64,000 nt of DNA from assembly GCF_018128065.1 (NCBI RefSeq), contig NZ_CP072359.1:1-64000 (forward strand). Reading direction: 5' to 3'. Position numbers and translations under genes: made by a program. Source of the DNA: Prevotella melaninogenica (GTDB lineage: Bacteria > Bacteroidota > Bacteroidia > Bacteroidales > Bacteroidaceae). The notes under the pieces are model-generated. The model did not search any database. It was not told the origin of the DNA and was given only the letters and a program-made list of their open reading frames with translations. Shown piece after piece: positions 37,557 through 47,048 of this stretch (its first letter is position 1; the number at the start of each line of letters is the position of its first letter).

Positions 37557-37879
37557 ATGGCTAAAGTAGAAAAGGAGTTATTTTCACCTCAAACAATGTG
37601 ATTGACTATGCAGAAGGTGGTGTAGTAAGTAAGGAATTGGTACACAGCAATGCAGGAAGTGTTACCTTATTCAGTTTTGATGCTGGTCAGGGACTCTCAG
37701 AACACACCGCACCATTCGATGCCTTCATTCAAGTTGTAGATGGAAAGATGGAACTGACAGTTGAGAATATAAAACATGTCATAAGTGCCGGCGAGAGCTT
37801 CATCATCCCGAGTGGAGCACCTCATTCTGTAAATGCACCAGAAAGATTCAAGATGATAATAACAATGATTAGGGGGTAA
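37557..37879 (+). pseudogene. Small cupin-domain protein, frameshifted near the N-terminus
   Basis: Cupin beta-barrel protein of unknown substrate. The ATG at 37557 encodes MAKVEKE, then stops. The following frame (from a GTG at 37598) carries the cupin (SEHTAPFDAFIQVVDGKMEL with the metal His, SGAPHSVNA with the second His). Restoring one A in the GAAAAGG run (37570-37573) gives a continuous 107-residue protein with the junction VEKGVIFTSNNVIDYAEGG. Error, slippage or decay are indistinguishable here. Confidence 0.75.
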
Positions 37880-37885
37880 GGATTT

Positions 37886-38022
37886 TGTTGACAAGTTGAC
37901 AAGTTGACAAGTGAACGAGTTGACAAATTAAATGTAGACGAGTTGACAAGTTGAATATAGGCGAGTTGACAGGAAACGAGTTGACAAATAAATTAAGAAA
38001 AGCAAACGAGTTGACAAGTTGA
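37886..38022. repeat. Tandem repeats of a 17-18-bp unit around GAGTTGACAAGTTGA
   Basis: At least six degenerate units of (AAC)GAGTTGACAAGTTGA, some shortened. A related inverted run (TTAACTTGTCAACTCG...) lies at 40744-40806. The two sit on either side of the IS66 element. No ORF inside. Confidence 0.6.
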
Positions 38023-38077
38023 AGTGATTAAGAGGATCAACGACTATTTATCACACAACTTGTAAACTCGTTTTCAT

Positions 38078-38107
38078 GTTAACGATTCTATAACGAATCG
38101 TGTGGGT
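38078..38107. repeat. Inverted repeat, left arm (outer flank of IS66)
   Basis: GTTAACGATTCTATAACGAATCGTGTGGGT; the complement of this 30-base stretch, with two extra bases, occurs at 40720-40751. The pair brackets the IS66 insertion. The stretch from 38108 to 38225 between it and the IS has no clear gene, only a short frame ending in VFNGFMAEQMKTD. Confidence 0.5.
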
Positions 38108-38297
38108 GAAGAGTTTTTCCTTGCCAGCGTTCCTGTGTTTAATGGCTTTATGGCTGAACAGATGAAGACGGATTAATCTACAAATATAAAGGAGTTTGAG
38201 CTAAACAAGCTTCTACACACCTCCTGTTTATTCGTAAGCATCCAAAATTCACCGTCTTTTGTGGATACCGCATTGTTGCTACCTTTGCACAAAAAAG

Positions 38298-38642
38298 ATG
38301 TTTGCACTGAATGAAACAAATGTTTATCGGGTTTGTTGTTCTCCTGTGGATATGCGCCAGGGGATGCTTCGATTATGTCAATTCGTCCGTGGTAACGATT
38401 TTAATCCATCTGATGGTTGTGTTTATGTGTTCTATAATCGTTCTCGCAATCGTATCAAGCTGCTTCATTGGGAACGATGTGGTTTTGTCGTATACCACAA
38501 GCAGATGGCACAGGGTTGTTTAAGTGGTAAAATCATGCAGCAAACCAAGGGATTTTATGAACTTCGATGGGATGAATTGGTCCTTTATATAGAAGGTATA
38601 AATCCTCATTGTTATCGAAGAAAACGTTACAATAAACCTTAG
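38298..38642 (+). CDS. tnpB: IS66 accessory protein TnpB
   Basis: A 114-residue protein of the IS66 Orf2 (TnpB) family, starting MFALNETNVYRVCCSPVDMR with the family's RQGM motif and a long hydrophobic and basic core. A longer frame begins at 38259 but the 13 added residues lie within the terminal region of the element, so 38298 is chosen. Needed for transposition; biochemical role unclear. Confidence 0.88.
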   Translation: MFALNETNVYRVCCSPVDMRQGMLRLCQFVRGNDFNPSDGCVYVFYNRSRNRIKLLHWERCGFVVYHKQMAQGCLSGKIMQQTKGFYELRWDELVLYIEGINPHCYRRKRYNKP

Positions 38643-38705
38643 AAATTTCTTGCAAAATCCATATATTTTTCGTACCTTTGTATCATATAAATAACTGGTT
38701 TTCTG

Positions 38706-40342
38706 ATGAATACATCCAACAATAAGCCTGCGTCTAACTATCATTTTTTAACTCGAGAAGATGTTATAAATCTTCTTGAGCAGAAAGACATGGAGCTTAA
38801 AAGTAAGGATGTAGAACTTAAGCAAAAGGATGCAGAACTTAAGCAAAAGGACGAAGAGCTTAAGCAAAAGGATGCAGAGTTAGCAAGAAAATCTCAACGT
38901 ATTCTTGAACTTGAGCGTATGGTATTCGGTAGACGTAGCGAAAAGCGTTTACCTGAGAGTCCCAACGGCTGGGCAGGTTCGTTCTTTGATACAGATTGGG
39001 CAAAAGAAGGTAAACAACTTTCGGGGGAAATACCAACTATCATCAAGGAAGTAGAGAAGCAAGCTAAGCAGCGCAGGGAAGCAAGCCGCAACGCTCCTTC
39101 TACGAGAAAAGGCAAGCCATATGCCTCTTATGTTCCTAATGATATAGAGCGTGTGGTTACTGAGATTTATCCAGACGGTTATGATGAAAACCGTATGGTT
39201 ATCATCGGTCACGATAAGACAGAACACTTGTGCTTACGTCCCTCAAGCTTTTATGTTAAGGTTGAAGACCGCATCGTCTGCCGTTTGAAAGATGCAAAAC
39301 CCACGGATGCAAAGATTGACATACTGGAAGCTCCTTTACAGAAGCAAGCTGTGGATTGTTTTGCCGATGCCTCTCTGCTGGCTGAGATTATCACAGGAAA
39401 GTTTGTCTATCATTTGCCAGAGTATAGACAAAGCACCAGATGGAAAAGCATGGCATCAACATCCCAACCTCTACCATAAACAGCTGGGTTCACAGCACAG
39501 CTAATGCTTTATATCCTCTATATAAACTCCAAGCGAAGTTGATTTTACAGAGTCCCTACTTGCAAGTTGATGAGACAAGCGTACAAGTTGCCGACCGTAA
39601 GGGTAAGACTCGCAAGGGTTATCTGTGGGGAGTAAGAGATGCGCTGCACTGCCGAGGGGTCTTCTTTCATTGGAAGGAAGGTTCACGATCGGGAGCCGTA
39701 CCCGACGAACTCTTCAAGGGTTATCATGGTGCTATACAATCCGATGGGTATGAAGCTTACAGCAGATTTGAAAACGTTCAAGGCATAGAGCTCTTGGGAT
39801 GTATGGCACATGTCCGGCGAAAGTTCGAGCATTTATCAACAAATGATAAGAATGCCGCCCATATCGTTAAGATGATCGCTGTACTCTACGAGTTAGAAGC
39901 AAACTTAAAACACAGTAACGCCAGCTACGAAGAGATTCAGGCTGAAAGAAAATCCAAAGCATATCCTATATTAAAGGCTCTTGAAGCATATATGAAGGAG
40001 GTACACAAGGAGTATCTCCCTGGCGAAGCTATGGAGAAAGCTCTGCGCTATGCCTTCTCCGTATGGATACGTATCAGCCGATACGTACAAGATGGGCATT
40101 TCAATATAGATAACAATCTTATGGAGCAAGCCATCAGACCCATTACGTTAGGAAGGAAGAACTATCTTTTCTGTGGCAACAACGAAGGAGCTGAAAACAA
40201 TGCCATCTTCTATACGTTCATGGCATGTTGTAGGGAAGCAAAGATAGAACCTAACATGTGGTTAAGGCAGGTATTAGCAAAACCCTTGCTGGACATGGAG
40301 GATGAGGAATTGATTAAACTGCTACCCATAAACTATAAATAG
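38706..40342 (+). pseudogene. tnpC: IS66 transposase TnpC, frameshifted
   Basis: DDE transposase of the IS66 family. The N-terminal half has a coiled-coil tract with repeated ELKQKDAELKQKDE heptads and the region LELERMVFGRRSEK, followed by a zinc-less linker. The C-terminal half contains QVDETSVQVAD and DGYEAYSRF, catalytic Asp residues, and a Glu in NNLMEQAIRPITLGRKNYLFCGNNEGAENNA. A missing base near 39440 (ACCAGATGG) separates the halves; with one base added the junction reads EYRQSTRMEKHGIN and the length is 545 aa. Confidence 0.88.
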
Positions 40343-40347
40343 CATAG

Positions 40348-40384
40348 AACCCTTATATGAAGCCAGTCATATAAGGGTTTTTTG
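40348..40384 (+). terminator. Terminator inside IS66 after tnpC
   Basis: AACCCTTATATGA/TCATATAAGGGTT stem with a short loop, followed by TTTTTT. Confidence 0.7.
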
Positions 40385-40493
40385 TGAAGTGGCAAGACGG
40401 CGATTTTTGGATGCTTACGTTTATTCTTAGTATTACAACATTTTGCTCACATTTCATTCCCTGTCATCCTTATATCATAGTGAATTTAGTCCT

Positions 40494-40568
40494 CCGCACA
40501 TGTGGTGTTAACCCTCCGCACCATATGTGCTAAGCACCTGCACTACATGTGCAGAGTATCAGCACAAC
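40494..40568. repeat. Short palindromic repeat cluster, family C, copy 2
   Basis: Units GCACATGTGGTGT, GCACCATATGTGC and GCACTACATGTGC spaced about 10 bases apart. Same family as 23811-23880, 58983-59050 and 62645-62712. Confidence 0.6.
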
Positions 40569-40719
40569 AGCAAATGATGGTAAACATTCACGAATATTGT
40601 ATGAAATAAGACCTTAAAACATCCTTTTCTATTGGCTAAAGTGTTAAAGAGTAAAACTAAACTGAACAAATAACTTCTTTTTATGAATACAACAGATATT
40701 ATTCTAATCGGGGCAAACA

Positions 40720-40806
40720 ACCCACACGATTCGTTATAGAACAATGTTAACTTGTCAACTCGTTCACATTTAACTTGTTTACTCGTCAACTTGTTTACAC
40801 GTTAAC
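40720..40806. repeat. Inverted repeat, right arm, with inverted tandem units
   Basis: ACCCACACGATTCGTTATAG (complement of the 38078-38107 arm) is followed by three to four inverted units of AACTTGTCAACTCG-type. Together with 37886-38107 it forms an inverted palindromic region that IS66 has split. Confidence 0.5.
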
Positions 40807-40810
40807 TATC

Positions 40811-41191
40811 TTACTTCATTATTGCTTGATAATCTTTTTCAAACGCACGAGGATGACGACCAATTAACACTGTGTTCAGCAAGCAATTAGCAACCATCTC
40901 CTCACTCGTAAGGTCAACCTTTGGCTCTTTTCTCACCTCCTTACCAAGAAGGACCTCCCATGGACCATTGAAATCATGATCATCAGCACCAAAGAACATC
41001 TCATTTGTATCAGGATCTTCCATCAGTTGATAACGAATCTGTTTCTTTGATGCAACAGGATTAAGCGTTAATAATAACTTGTACGCATTGCCAAATTGTA
41101 CACGCAAATGGCGACCTTTAGGAAACATAAGTCCTAACAGAGGGTAAATTTCTTCAAATTCGTAAGCTTGAAATAATTCTTTTAACTTCAT
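40811..41191 (-). CDS. Conserved hypothetical protein (126 aa, DUF6557-like)
   Basis: A 126-residue acidic soluble protein with no signal peptide. Sequence MKLKELFQAYEFEEIYPLLG and a central region with NPVASKKQIRYQL resembles the small Bacteroidetes DUF6557 group, but I am not certain. No known function. It is oriented away from glyA; the 200 bp between them should contain both promoters. Confidence 0.6.
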   Translation of the reverse strand: MKLKELFQAYEFEEIYPLLGLMFPKGRHLRVQFGNAYKLLLTLNPVASKKQIRYQLMEDPDTNEMFFGADDHDFNGPWEVLLGKEVRKEPKVDLTSEEMVANCLLNTVLIGRHPRAFEKDYQAIMK

Positions 41192-41399
41192 ATATTATGC
41201 TGTAATATTTTGTCTATTAACTCTTTATCTACATCAAGACAGTGATACAAACAAATAGCATACAAACTATTGTAAATGCAAAGATACATTATTTTTTTGA
41301 TACACTTGCAAGTTAGAACATTAATTCGTATATTTGCAACGTTATCACTAACCAGGGGTTCAATTACAAAAAATGAATCCCATAAACATTTCAATACAC

Positions 41400-42680
41400 A
41401 TGAGAAGAGACCAAGAAATTTTTGACCTTATTGAGAAGGAACACAAGCGCCAGCTCAAAGGTATGGAGCTGATTGCATCAGAGAATTTCGTCAGTGACGA
41501 AGTAATGCAAGCCATGGGATCTTACCTAACTAATAAGTATGCAGAAGGTTATCCTGGCAAACGTTATTATGGTGGATGCCAAGTTGTTGACCAAGTTGAA
41601 ACTCTCGCCATTGAGCGTGTAAAACAACTCTTTGGTGCTGAGTATGCCAATGTACAGCCACACTCTGGTGCACAGGCGAACCAAGCGGTATTGCTTGCTG
41701 TACTGAAACCGGGCGATACCTTTATGGGACTGGATCTTGATCAAGGTGGACATCTCTCTCATGGAAGTGAGGTGAATACATCTGGTATCCTTTATAATCA
41801 TGTAGGATATACGCTGAATCGTGAGACTGGTCGTGTTGACTATGACGAAATGGAACGTCTTGCTCGTGAGCATAAGCCAAAACTCATCATTGGAGGTGGC
41901 TCTGCTTACAGCCGCGAGTGGGACTACAAGCGTATGCGTCAGATTGCTGATGAGGTAGGTGCTCTGCTAATGGTTGATATGGCTCACCCTGCTGGGCTTA
42001 TTGCTGCTGGGCTGCTTGACAATCCTGTAAAATACGCTCATATTGTTACCACTACAACTCATAAGACTCTCCGTGGTCCTCGTGGTGGTGTTATTATGAT
42101 GGGTAAAGACTTCGATAACCCATGGGGACTAAAAACCAAGAAAGGCGATTTAAAACCAATGTCAATGTTGATTAATTCAGCAGTATTCCCTGGTAATCAA
42201 GGTGGTCCATTAGAGCACGTTATTGCAGCTAAGGCTGTCGGCTTCGGTGAAAACCTCTTACCAAGTTGGAAGGAATATGCTATGCAGGTAAAGAAGAATG
42301 CATCTGTCCTTGCTCAGGCACTTGTTGAAAAAGGGTTTAGCATTGTCAGTGGTGGTACAGATAATCACTCTATGTTACTTGACTTGCGCCAGAAGTATCC
42401 AGATCTGACAGGTAAAGTAGCTGAAAATGCTCTCGTTGCAGCTGATATCACAGCCAATAAAAATAAGGTTCCATATGATGAGCGTTCAGCATTCCAGACC
42501 AGCGGTTTGCGTCTTGGTACTGCCGCAATGACAACACGTGGCTGTAAGGAAGACATGATGTTGCTCTGTGCTGACCTTATTGATGAGGTTTTATCAAACC
42601 CAGAGGACGAGCAGGTTATCAAGCGCGTACGTGAGAAAGTAAATGAGACTATGAAGGATTATCCTCTCTTTGCTTACTAA
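41400..42680 (+). CDS. glyA: Serine hydroxymethyltransferase
   Basis: PLP enzyme interconverting serine and glycine with tetrahydrofolate, the main source of one-carbon units. The 426-residue protein starts [20 protein letters not shown], with [29 protein letters not shown] and the PLP-lysine motif [15 protein letters not shown]. An upstream ATG at 41373 adds nine unconserved residues; the start at 41400 matches homologues better. One-carbon units feed the methionine synthase also in the window. A terminator follows. Confidence 0.95.
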   Translation: MRRDQEIFDLIEKEHKRQLKGMELIASENFVSDEVMQAMGSYLTNKYAEGYPGKRYYGGCQVVDQVETLAIERVKQLFGAEYANVQPHSGAQANQAVLLAVLKPGDTFMGLDLDQGGHLSHGSEVNTSGILYNHVGYTLNRETGRVDYDEMERLAREHKPKLIIGGGSAYSREWDYKRMRQIADEVGALLMVDMAHPAGLIAAGLLDNPVKYAHIVTTTTHKTLRGPRGGVIMMGKDFDNPWGLKTKKGDLKPMSMLINSAVFPGNQGGPLEHVIAAKAVGFGENLLPSWKEYAMQVKKNASVLAQALVEKGFSIVSGGTDNHSMLLDLRQKYPDLTGKVAENALVAADITANKNKVPYDERSAFQTSGLRLGTAAMTTRGCKEDMMLLCADLIDEVLSNPEDEQVIKRVREKVNETMKDYPLFAY

Positions 42681-42724
42681 ACATAAAATATCTAAGTATC
42701 AATACTATTCGATACTAAACCATG

Positions 42725-42758
42725 ACAGAGGTGTGCCAATTATTTGGTACACCTCTGT
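42725..42758 (+). terminator. Terminator of glyA
   Basis: ACAGAGGTGTGCCA/TGGTACACCTCTGT stem around an ATTATT loop. Confidence 0.75.
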
Positions 42759-42832
42759 TCGTATAACATGCTCTACTAAAAATAACTTTCCATGCCCGAA
42801 TGAATTACATCATGTACCAATAGCCATTCCTT

Positions 42833-42991
42833 TTATTCTTTCAAAAATATCATTGTTGACAGGAATGTACAAGTCTCTTTCTCTATGTCCGTTTCATTGA
42901 CTGTTGCCACAACCTCTTCCTGGTAAACATCAAGCCTACAACCATGAGCTACAACCTCTTCAAAGCAGACTTCTTTCTTCTGTGTTGCCAT
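42833..42991 (-). pseudogene. IS110-family transposase, N-terminal fragment
   Basis: A 52-codon minus-strand frame starts MATQKKEVCFEEVVAHGCRL, then DVYQEEVVATVNETDIEKET. This matches the N-terminus of IS110 transposases (HGCGLDVHQ, VVATI), with substitutions at usually conserved positions and an early stop. The rest of the element is gone; the 42759-42832 and 42992-43158 flanks contain no other recognisable part. Confidence 0.6.
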
Positions 42992-43158
42992 ATCCTATAA
43001 GGGTTAAGGGGTTAATATGACAAAGATGCTAAAATCCCTTTTCATTCCCTTTGGCGAAAGCCGTTCATGTATAGTTCATGAAAAGAAATACCAACACTTT
43101 GTAGCACAAGATAAAACAGGGCTATCAGCAAAAGCAGAAATAGGACATTCTTGAAAAT

Positions 43159-43202
43159 AAATACGACTTATGTGCTCTCATGGGAAACACATAAGCCGTA
43201 TT
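43159..43202 (-). terminator. Terminator of the M64 peptidase gene
   Basis: AATACGACTTATGTG pairs with CACATAAGCCGTATT with one mismatch and a 14-base loop. On the minus strand it follows the peptidase stop. Confidence 0.65.
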
Positions 43203-43260
43203 AAAATGAATCTTTACATATTCCTTTATAAAAGGAAATTTAAGCAAAACAGATTTTCCC

Positions 43261-44562
43261 CTACTCTCCTGTATAGAACTTAATAAGCTTTGTAAGTCCC
43301 AAAGTACATGCCGGACAGAACTCTGGATGCATATTGGTACGCATACGGCAATCAGGGAAGGCACGATAAACACCATGTTGTGAATAGCCCGCAGGTTCAT
43401 AAGCACCAACCTTCCATTTATCATGACGAGCATTAGGCTTATCAAGGTCTGCTGGCTGAGGAGTTGGAACAGGAGTTTTTTTGTTAATAAGATTCTCCCA
43501 CTTACCATGGAAATCTACCAAAGTTGTTAGATTAGGTTCCCAAGGCTCTACATCTGTAGGGTACATATTAATTTGCTCTTTATCGTATGCATATTCATCG
43601 CCCAGTCCAGCAAAAGAATGCCCAAATTCATGAACAACAACTGGCTTGAAATAAGAATTACGTACCATCGAGAGATTATACGAATTTAAGATACCACCAC
43701 CACCATACTTTTCTGTATTTACAAGTACAATAATATGCTCATAAGGCGTACCAGCCAACCAGTCATGCAGCTCCTTTAGGTGTAATGTTGTAAGATATCT
43801 GTCACTATAGAAAGTGTCAAAATGTGAATGAAGGGCCGTATTCTTCCAAATACCTTTTGAAGGCTCAGAAGTACCACTTTCAGCAGACGGAGACTTAACT
43901 GCAACAACATTGAACCGTTGACGTAATGACTTAAATGGTTCGTGAGCAAAGAGGGCTTCGCTTGCAGTTTGACAGTCCTTAATGAAGTTAGACATATCGG
44001 CTTCCGTGTAACCTTCTGCTATATAAGCAATGTGGATGCAATGTGTTGTATCAGCAGCCTTTTGCAACGTTTCGTATGGTGTAACGGCTCGTTCCCCTAT
44101 ACGACGAATAAGAATATCACGTGGGTCCACAGTATGCATCATTGAGATTGTAACTTCACGACGATTGTTTCTCAGTTCAACCGTAATGTCAACAGAATCT
44201 TTTGGGAATGGAACAAGAAAAACATTCTCAAATGATTTTTGTGATGGTTTCTTAGCTTCATCATATGTCAACCATTCTTGAAAAAGCGTTGAGAAAGAGT
44301 TGCGGTAGATGACCTTTTGTGTATGATGGTCACGAACAATGACCTGACCATTCCCCTCAACAGGGACTTCCGACAAACGCTCATGTTTACCATACCAGCG
44401 TGGAATACGCGATAACTCATCTACGGCAATCGTCTGATGCTTAGCATTACCAGCAAAGATATAATCAAGTCGGAGTGTTGCATCCTCAAAATAATGACTA
44501 AAATCTTGCGCTGCAACTGTCATCACAACAGTTAAAAACAGAAGAGTGATAATTTTTCTCAT
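43261..44562 (-). CDS. Secreted M64-family metallopeptidase
   Basis: Zinc endopeptidase of the IgA-protease-like M64 family, a secreted enzyme in oral and gut Bacteroidales. A signal peptide covers residues 1-18 (LFLTVVMTVAAQ). The zinc site VVHEFGHSFAGLGDEYAY supplies the HExxH-type His residues and the GLxDE Glu. The central region and the C-terminal Cys pair (CRMRTNMHPEFCPAC) match the family. 433 aa, full length. Substrate unknown; host glycoproteins are plausible. It is monocistronic. Confidence 0.9.
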   Translation of the reverse strand: MRKIITLLFLTVVMTVAAQDFSHYFEDATLRLDYIFAGNAKHQTIAVDELSRIPRWYGKHERLSEVPVEGNGQVIVRDHHTQKVIYRNSFSTLFQEWLTYDEAKKPSQKSFENVFLVPFPKDSVDITVELRNNRREVTISMMHTVDPRDILIRRIGERAVTPYETLQKAADTTHCIHIAYIAEGYTEADMSNFIKDCQTASEALFAHEPFKSLRQRFNVVAVKSPSAESGTSEPSKGIWKNTALHSHFDTFYSDRYLTTLHLKELHDWLAGTPYEHIIVLVNTEKYGGGGILNSYNLSMVRNSYFKPVVVHEFGHSFAGLGDEYAYDKEQINMYPTDVEPWEPNLTTLVDFHGKWENLINKKTPVPTPQPADLDKPNARHDKWKVGAYEPAGYSQHGVYRAFPDCRMRTNMHPEFCPACTLGLTKLIKFYTGE

Positions 44563-44841
44563 AGGTCTTTTTAATAAATTAGATTTTTATGTTCAGTTAC
44601 TATAGGAATATCATTACAGACATCAAAAAAGATTGATTTTTATCCCATTAGTTGTAGAATACAAAGATATCAATAATTATGAAAAAGACAAAACTTAAAG
44701 ATAAAATTCACAACTCAAATTATAATTATAATATAAAATACAAAGAAACACTACCGACAAAAAGAAAAATCAGAAAACCATTATTATTGTAGCGTATGAG
44801 ATGAGAGTTATGTAACAGGAGAAAAAACATAATTCAAAAAT

Positions 44842-44872
44842 TTGGCTGTTTGTTTTTTTTGATGTAACTTTG
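44842..44872 (+). promoter_or_regulatory. Promoter of tRNA-Thr/tRNA-Gly
   Basis: TTG at 44842-44844 and TAACTTTG at 44865-44872 with 20 bases between. The 44563-44841 spacer upstream is AT-rich and contains nothing else I can support. Confidence 0.65.
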
Positions 44873-44884
44873 CAGCGCAATACC

Positions 44885-44960
<76 letters not shown>

Positions 44961-44963
44961 TTT

Positions 44964-45034
44964 GCGGAATTAGCACATCGGTAGTGCACGGGCTTCCCAA
45001 GCCTGGGAGGCGGGTTCGATTCCCGTATTCCGCT
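44964..45034 (+). tRNA. tRNA-Gly (CCC)
   Basis: Acceptor GCGGAAT/ATTCCGC, anticodon stem CGGGC/GCCTG with loop TTCCCAA giving CCC, T-loop GGTTCGATTCC. It starts three bases after tRNA-Thr. Confidence 0.93.
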
Positions 45035-45177
45035 CTTATTTTAAATCACTGAAAAACAACACATTATGCTCTTTAATCCTACACTTTCATTTATTAGAAC
45101 AAGCTAAATTATAGGCATTAATTCGGTATATTTAGGGTGTATTTAGATATAAAAACGCAAGTGCAGTGTCCTAAATT

Positions 45178-45500
45178 ATTACATAATCTAAAGAGAAAGT
45201 CCTTTAGAAACAACCCAAAGCATGCTTAAAAAGAAGGTTTGTGACTAACACAAAATCAAATAGTTACGAAAGGCTTTGGAAAAGGTACTCAATTGAACTT
45301 CAAAAGGGCGTTAGTAAGACTTCAAAAGGGCATCTATTGCAAGATAAGTAAGCATTTTTTCGAAGCCAAAAGAGCATATATAGATTTTAAAGGGTACGAA
45401 AATAAATTACATACTCTAACAAACAAAGGAGCAAAGTTGATTTTAGAAGACGAAAAAATGATTATGAAGAGATACGGTACTATCTGCCTTATCTGCCCAG
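45178..45500 (+). repeat. Dispersed intergenic repeat, family B, copy 2
   Basis: Full-length partner of 5325-5640: GTCCTTTAGAAAC, CACAAAATCAAAT, AAAAGGTACTCAATTGAAC, AAAAGGGCGTTAGTAAGAC, GGGCATCTATTGCAAG, ACTCTAACAAACAAAGG and TTGATTTTAGAAGACGAAAAA in the same order. The flanks 45035-45177 and 45501-45562 are AT-rich with no clear gene. The copy lies between a tRNA pair and a convergent lipoprotein gene. Confidence 0.7.
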
Positions 45501-45562
45501 TCGTCTTATTTTTTAGGTGGCTTCAATTAATTACCACCTTCATACGGTTCTACCAACTGTGA

Positions 45563-46021
45563 CTAATCCCAGCCTTCAATCTCAACAATCTTATAATCAA
45601 CGTACTTCTTATCAACTACAATAATAAAAAATGGTTGTGTAAAGAAAGATTGAACTTTCCCTTTTTCTAACTTATACTGTAACTCAAGGTGCTTTCTCTT
45701 TAACGTCAATGAAAGCGGAGCCAAAAGGGTCTTTCGGTTTGTTTGAGGAAGGATATAAGCAATTGCAAAGTACTTATTAAAATTAATTTTTGTTGGTTCA
45801 CCGCCCTTACCCATAAAAGCCGCTTCGCCAAACTCTTTTGCAAGATTTTCTTGTGAAGTAATTTTCTTTATTATAGGTCTACTTTCATCACCAATATGAA
45901 AGAAATTATGAGCCTCTGTATAATTTACAATATTAGAATTCCCTACTACTGTTTTATGAGTGCCACATGATGATAACAACAACATTGTAGCTGCAAAAGC
46001 AAGCAAAAGTTTCTTCATCAT
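45563..46021 (-). CDS. Lipoprotein, PrcB-like C-terminus
   Basis: A 152-residue exported lipoprotein: MKKLLLAFAATMLLLSSCGT has a lipobox with the Cys at residue 19. An alternative Met three bases in (46018) is equally good. The C-terminal half (KVQSFFTQPFFIIVVDKKYVDYKIVEIE) resembles the PrcB family, proposed protease-inhibitor or protease-complex subunits; this is a weak similarity by eye. Otherwise unknown. The 46022-46291 spacer upstream shows nothing definite. Confidence 0.65.
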   Translation of the reverse strand: MMKKLLLAFAATMLLLSSCGTHKTVVGNSNIVNYTEAHNFFHIGDESRPIIKKITSQENLAKEFGEAAFMGKGGEPTKINFNKYFAIAYILPQTNRKTLLAPLSLTLKRKHLELQYKLEKGKVQSFFTQPFFIIVVDKKYVDYKIVEIEGWD

Positions 46022-46291
46022 AAAATAACTATTATCAAATATTTTTTATAAATATGATACTTTTCTAAAACTAATACGCAAAAGATACTTAAGCAAGAAT
46101 AAAATCAAATGCGACTGACATTATCTCAATAATATCTGTCAGTAAACACAAAAGTAATTAAATTATGCCATATTATCATTTTTGAACTACTAAAATTGGT
46201 TAATTCAACACATGGCACATCTTTTGCATGTAAGAAGTGTTTGCAAAGACTGGTTCTATGCACTAAATTATTAACAAAACAGAAAAAATAA

Positions 46292-46522
46292 ATGGCACAT
46301 GGACATGATGTACTCCACATGATGGAGGGTAATAGTTATGAGACAAAAGAAGAGTTGGTTAAGGCTATCATCGAGCATTTCGGTGAGGAAGAGCAATTTC
46401 ACACTTGTTCTGTCGATGGTATGAATGCAGAAGAATTAGTAGATTTCTTGACAGAGCGTGGTAAGTTTATGCCTGCTAAGGATGGATTTACTGTTGACAC
46501 GACTAAGATTTGTAACCACTAA
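46292..46522 (+). CDS. YecH-family metal-binding protein (DUF2492)
   Basis: A 76-residue protein beginning MAHGHDVLHMMEGNSYETKE, with the His-rich N-terminus (HGH, H9) and C-terminal CSVDGMNAEELV and TTKICNH motifs that define the DUF2492/YecH group of probable metal-binding proteins. No established function. A glutaredoxin-like gene follows after 48 bp on the same strand, suggesting a redox or metal context. Confidence 0.82.
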   Translation: MAHGHDVLHMMEGNSYETKEELVKAIIEHFGEEEQFHTCSVDGMNAEELVDFLTERGKFMPAKDGFTVDTTKICNH

Positions 46523-46570
46523 GTTTGTCAAGCTATAAGACATATATATATTGATAAAAAAGATTCAATC

Positions 46571-46870
46571 ATGATTAAGATTTATGGAATGAAAACTTGT
46601 CCAGACTGTATTGCAGTTGACAAGCACGTAGAAGGCGACAGCCGTTATGAGGTAATTGATATTGGTTCACATATAAAGTATTTGAAGGAGTTCCTTCGTC
46701 TTCGTGATAACAATGTCGTATTTGATGAAGCAAAAAGACATGGTTATGCTGGTATTCCTTGCTTTGTACTTGAAGATGGTACTGTAACTTTGTCACTTAC
46801 AGAGGCTGGCATCACTCTCAAAGATGAACCCGCAGCAGTTTCATGCCGTCTTGATGGCTCTGGCTGCTAA
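46571..46870 (+). CDS. Glutaredoxin-related thiol protein
   Basis: A 99-residue thioredoxin-fold protein with an N-terminal CPDC site (residues 11-14) after MIKIYGMKT. A cis-Pro segment (AGIPCFVLEDGT) is conserved; its Cys is an extra thiol next to the cis-Pro. Likely a disulfide reductase or arsenate-reductase-like thiol protein; partner unknown. Follows the YecH-like gene, with a terminator after it. Confidence 0.75.
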   Translation: MIKIYGMKTCPDCIAVDKHVEGDSRYEVIDIGSHIKYLKEFLRLRDNNVVFDEAKRHGYAGIPCFVLEDGTVTLSLTEAGITLKDEPAAVSCRLDGSGC

Positions 46871-46886
46871 CAAAACTAAAATAATT

Positions 46887-46938
46887 AAAGTCCTCGTCAA
46901 TTCATGAATTTAAAGAAATGAATTTGCGAGGGCTTTTT
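46887..46938 (+). terminator. Terminator of the glutaredoxin-like gene
   Basis: AAAGTCCTCG and CGAGGGCTTTTTT pair (with one G-U), enclosing a second AATTCAT/ATGAATT palindrome. Confidence 0.7.
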
Positions 46939-46940
46939 TA

Positions 46941-47042
46941 GGCTCAATAAGAAAATGATGGAGAATTTCTTAATTTTTTCGTTCATTTATATCATGGAAG
47001 AAAGTATCTATATCAATTAGCCAATTTCGTTTTACCGAGCAA
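46941..47042 (+). mobile_element. ISAon1 left-end fragment
   Basis: Starts GGCTCAATAAG and reads GGAGAATTTCTTAATT, ATCATGGAAG, CTATATCAATTAGCC, TTTCGTTTTACC, aligning with the first 100 bases of the intact element at 28874, including the ORF start. It has point changes and one missing base; the right end is replaced by family A repeat sequence. Confidence 0.7.
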
Positions 47043-47048
47043 ATCAAA

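Larger units (their letters stand above)
38234..40418 (+). mobile_element. IS66-family insertion sequence
   Basis: Terminal inverted repeats GTAAGCATCCAAAA at 38234-38247 and the complement TTTTGGATGCTTAC at 40405-40418. Immediately outside are identical 8-bp direct repeats GTTTATTC at 38226-38233 and 40419-40426. It carries tnpB and the transposase tnpC; tnpA is absent, as in many Bacteroidetes copies. The exact duplication means a recent insertion. Confidence 0.9.

Noticed and set aside
37886..38022. CRISPR array
   Set aside because: Units are contiguous and only about 17 bases, with no unique spacers or cas genes.
45293..45562. 89-aa plus-strand frame
   Set aside because: Falls inside repeat family B, and the reading frame is broken in the other copies.
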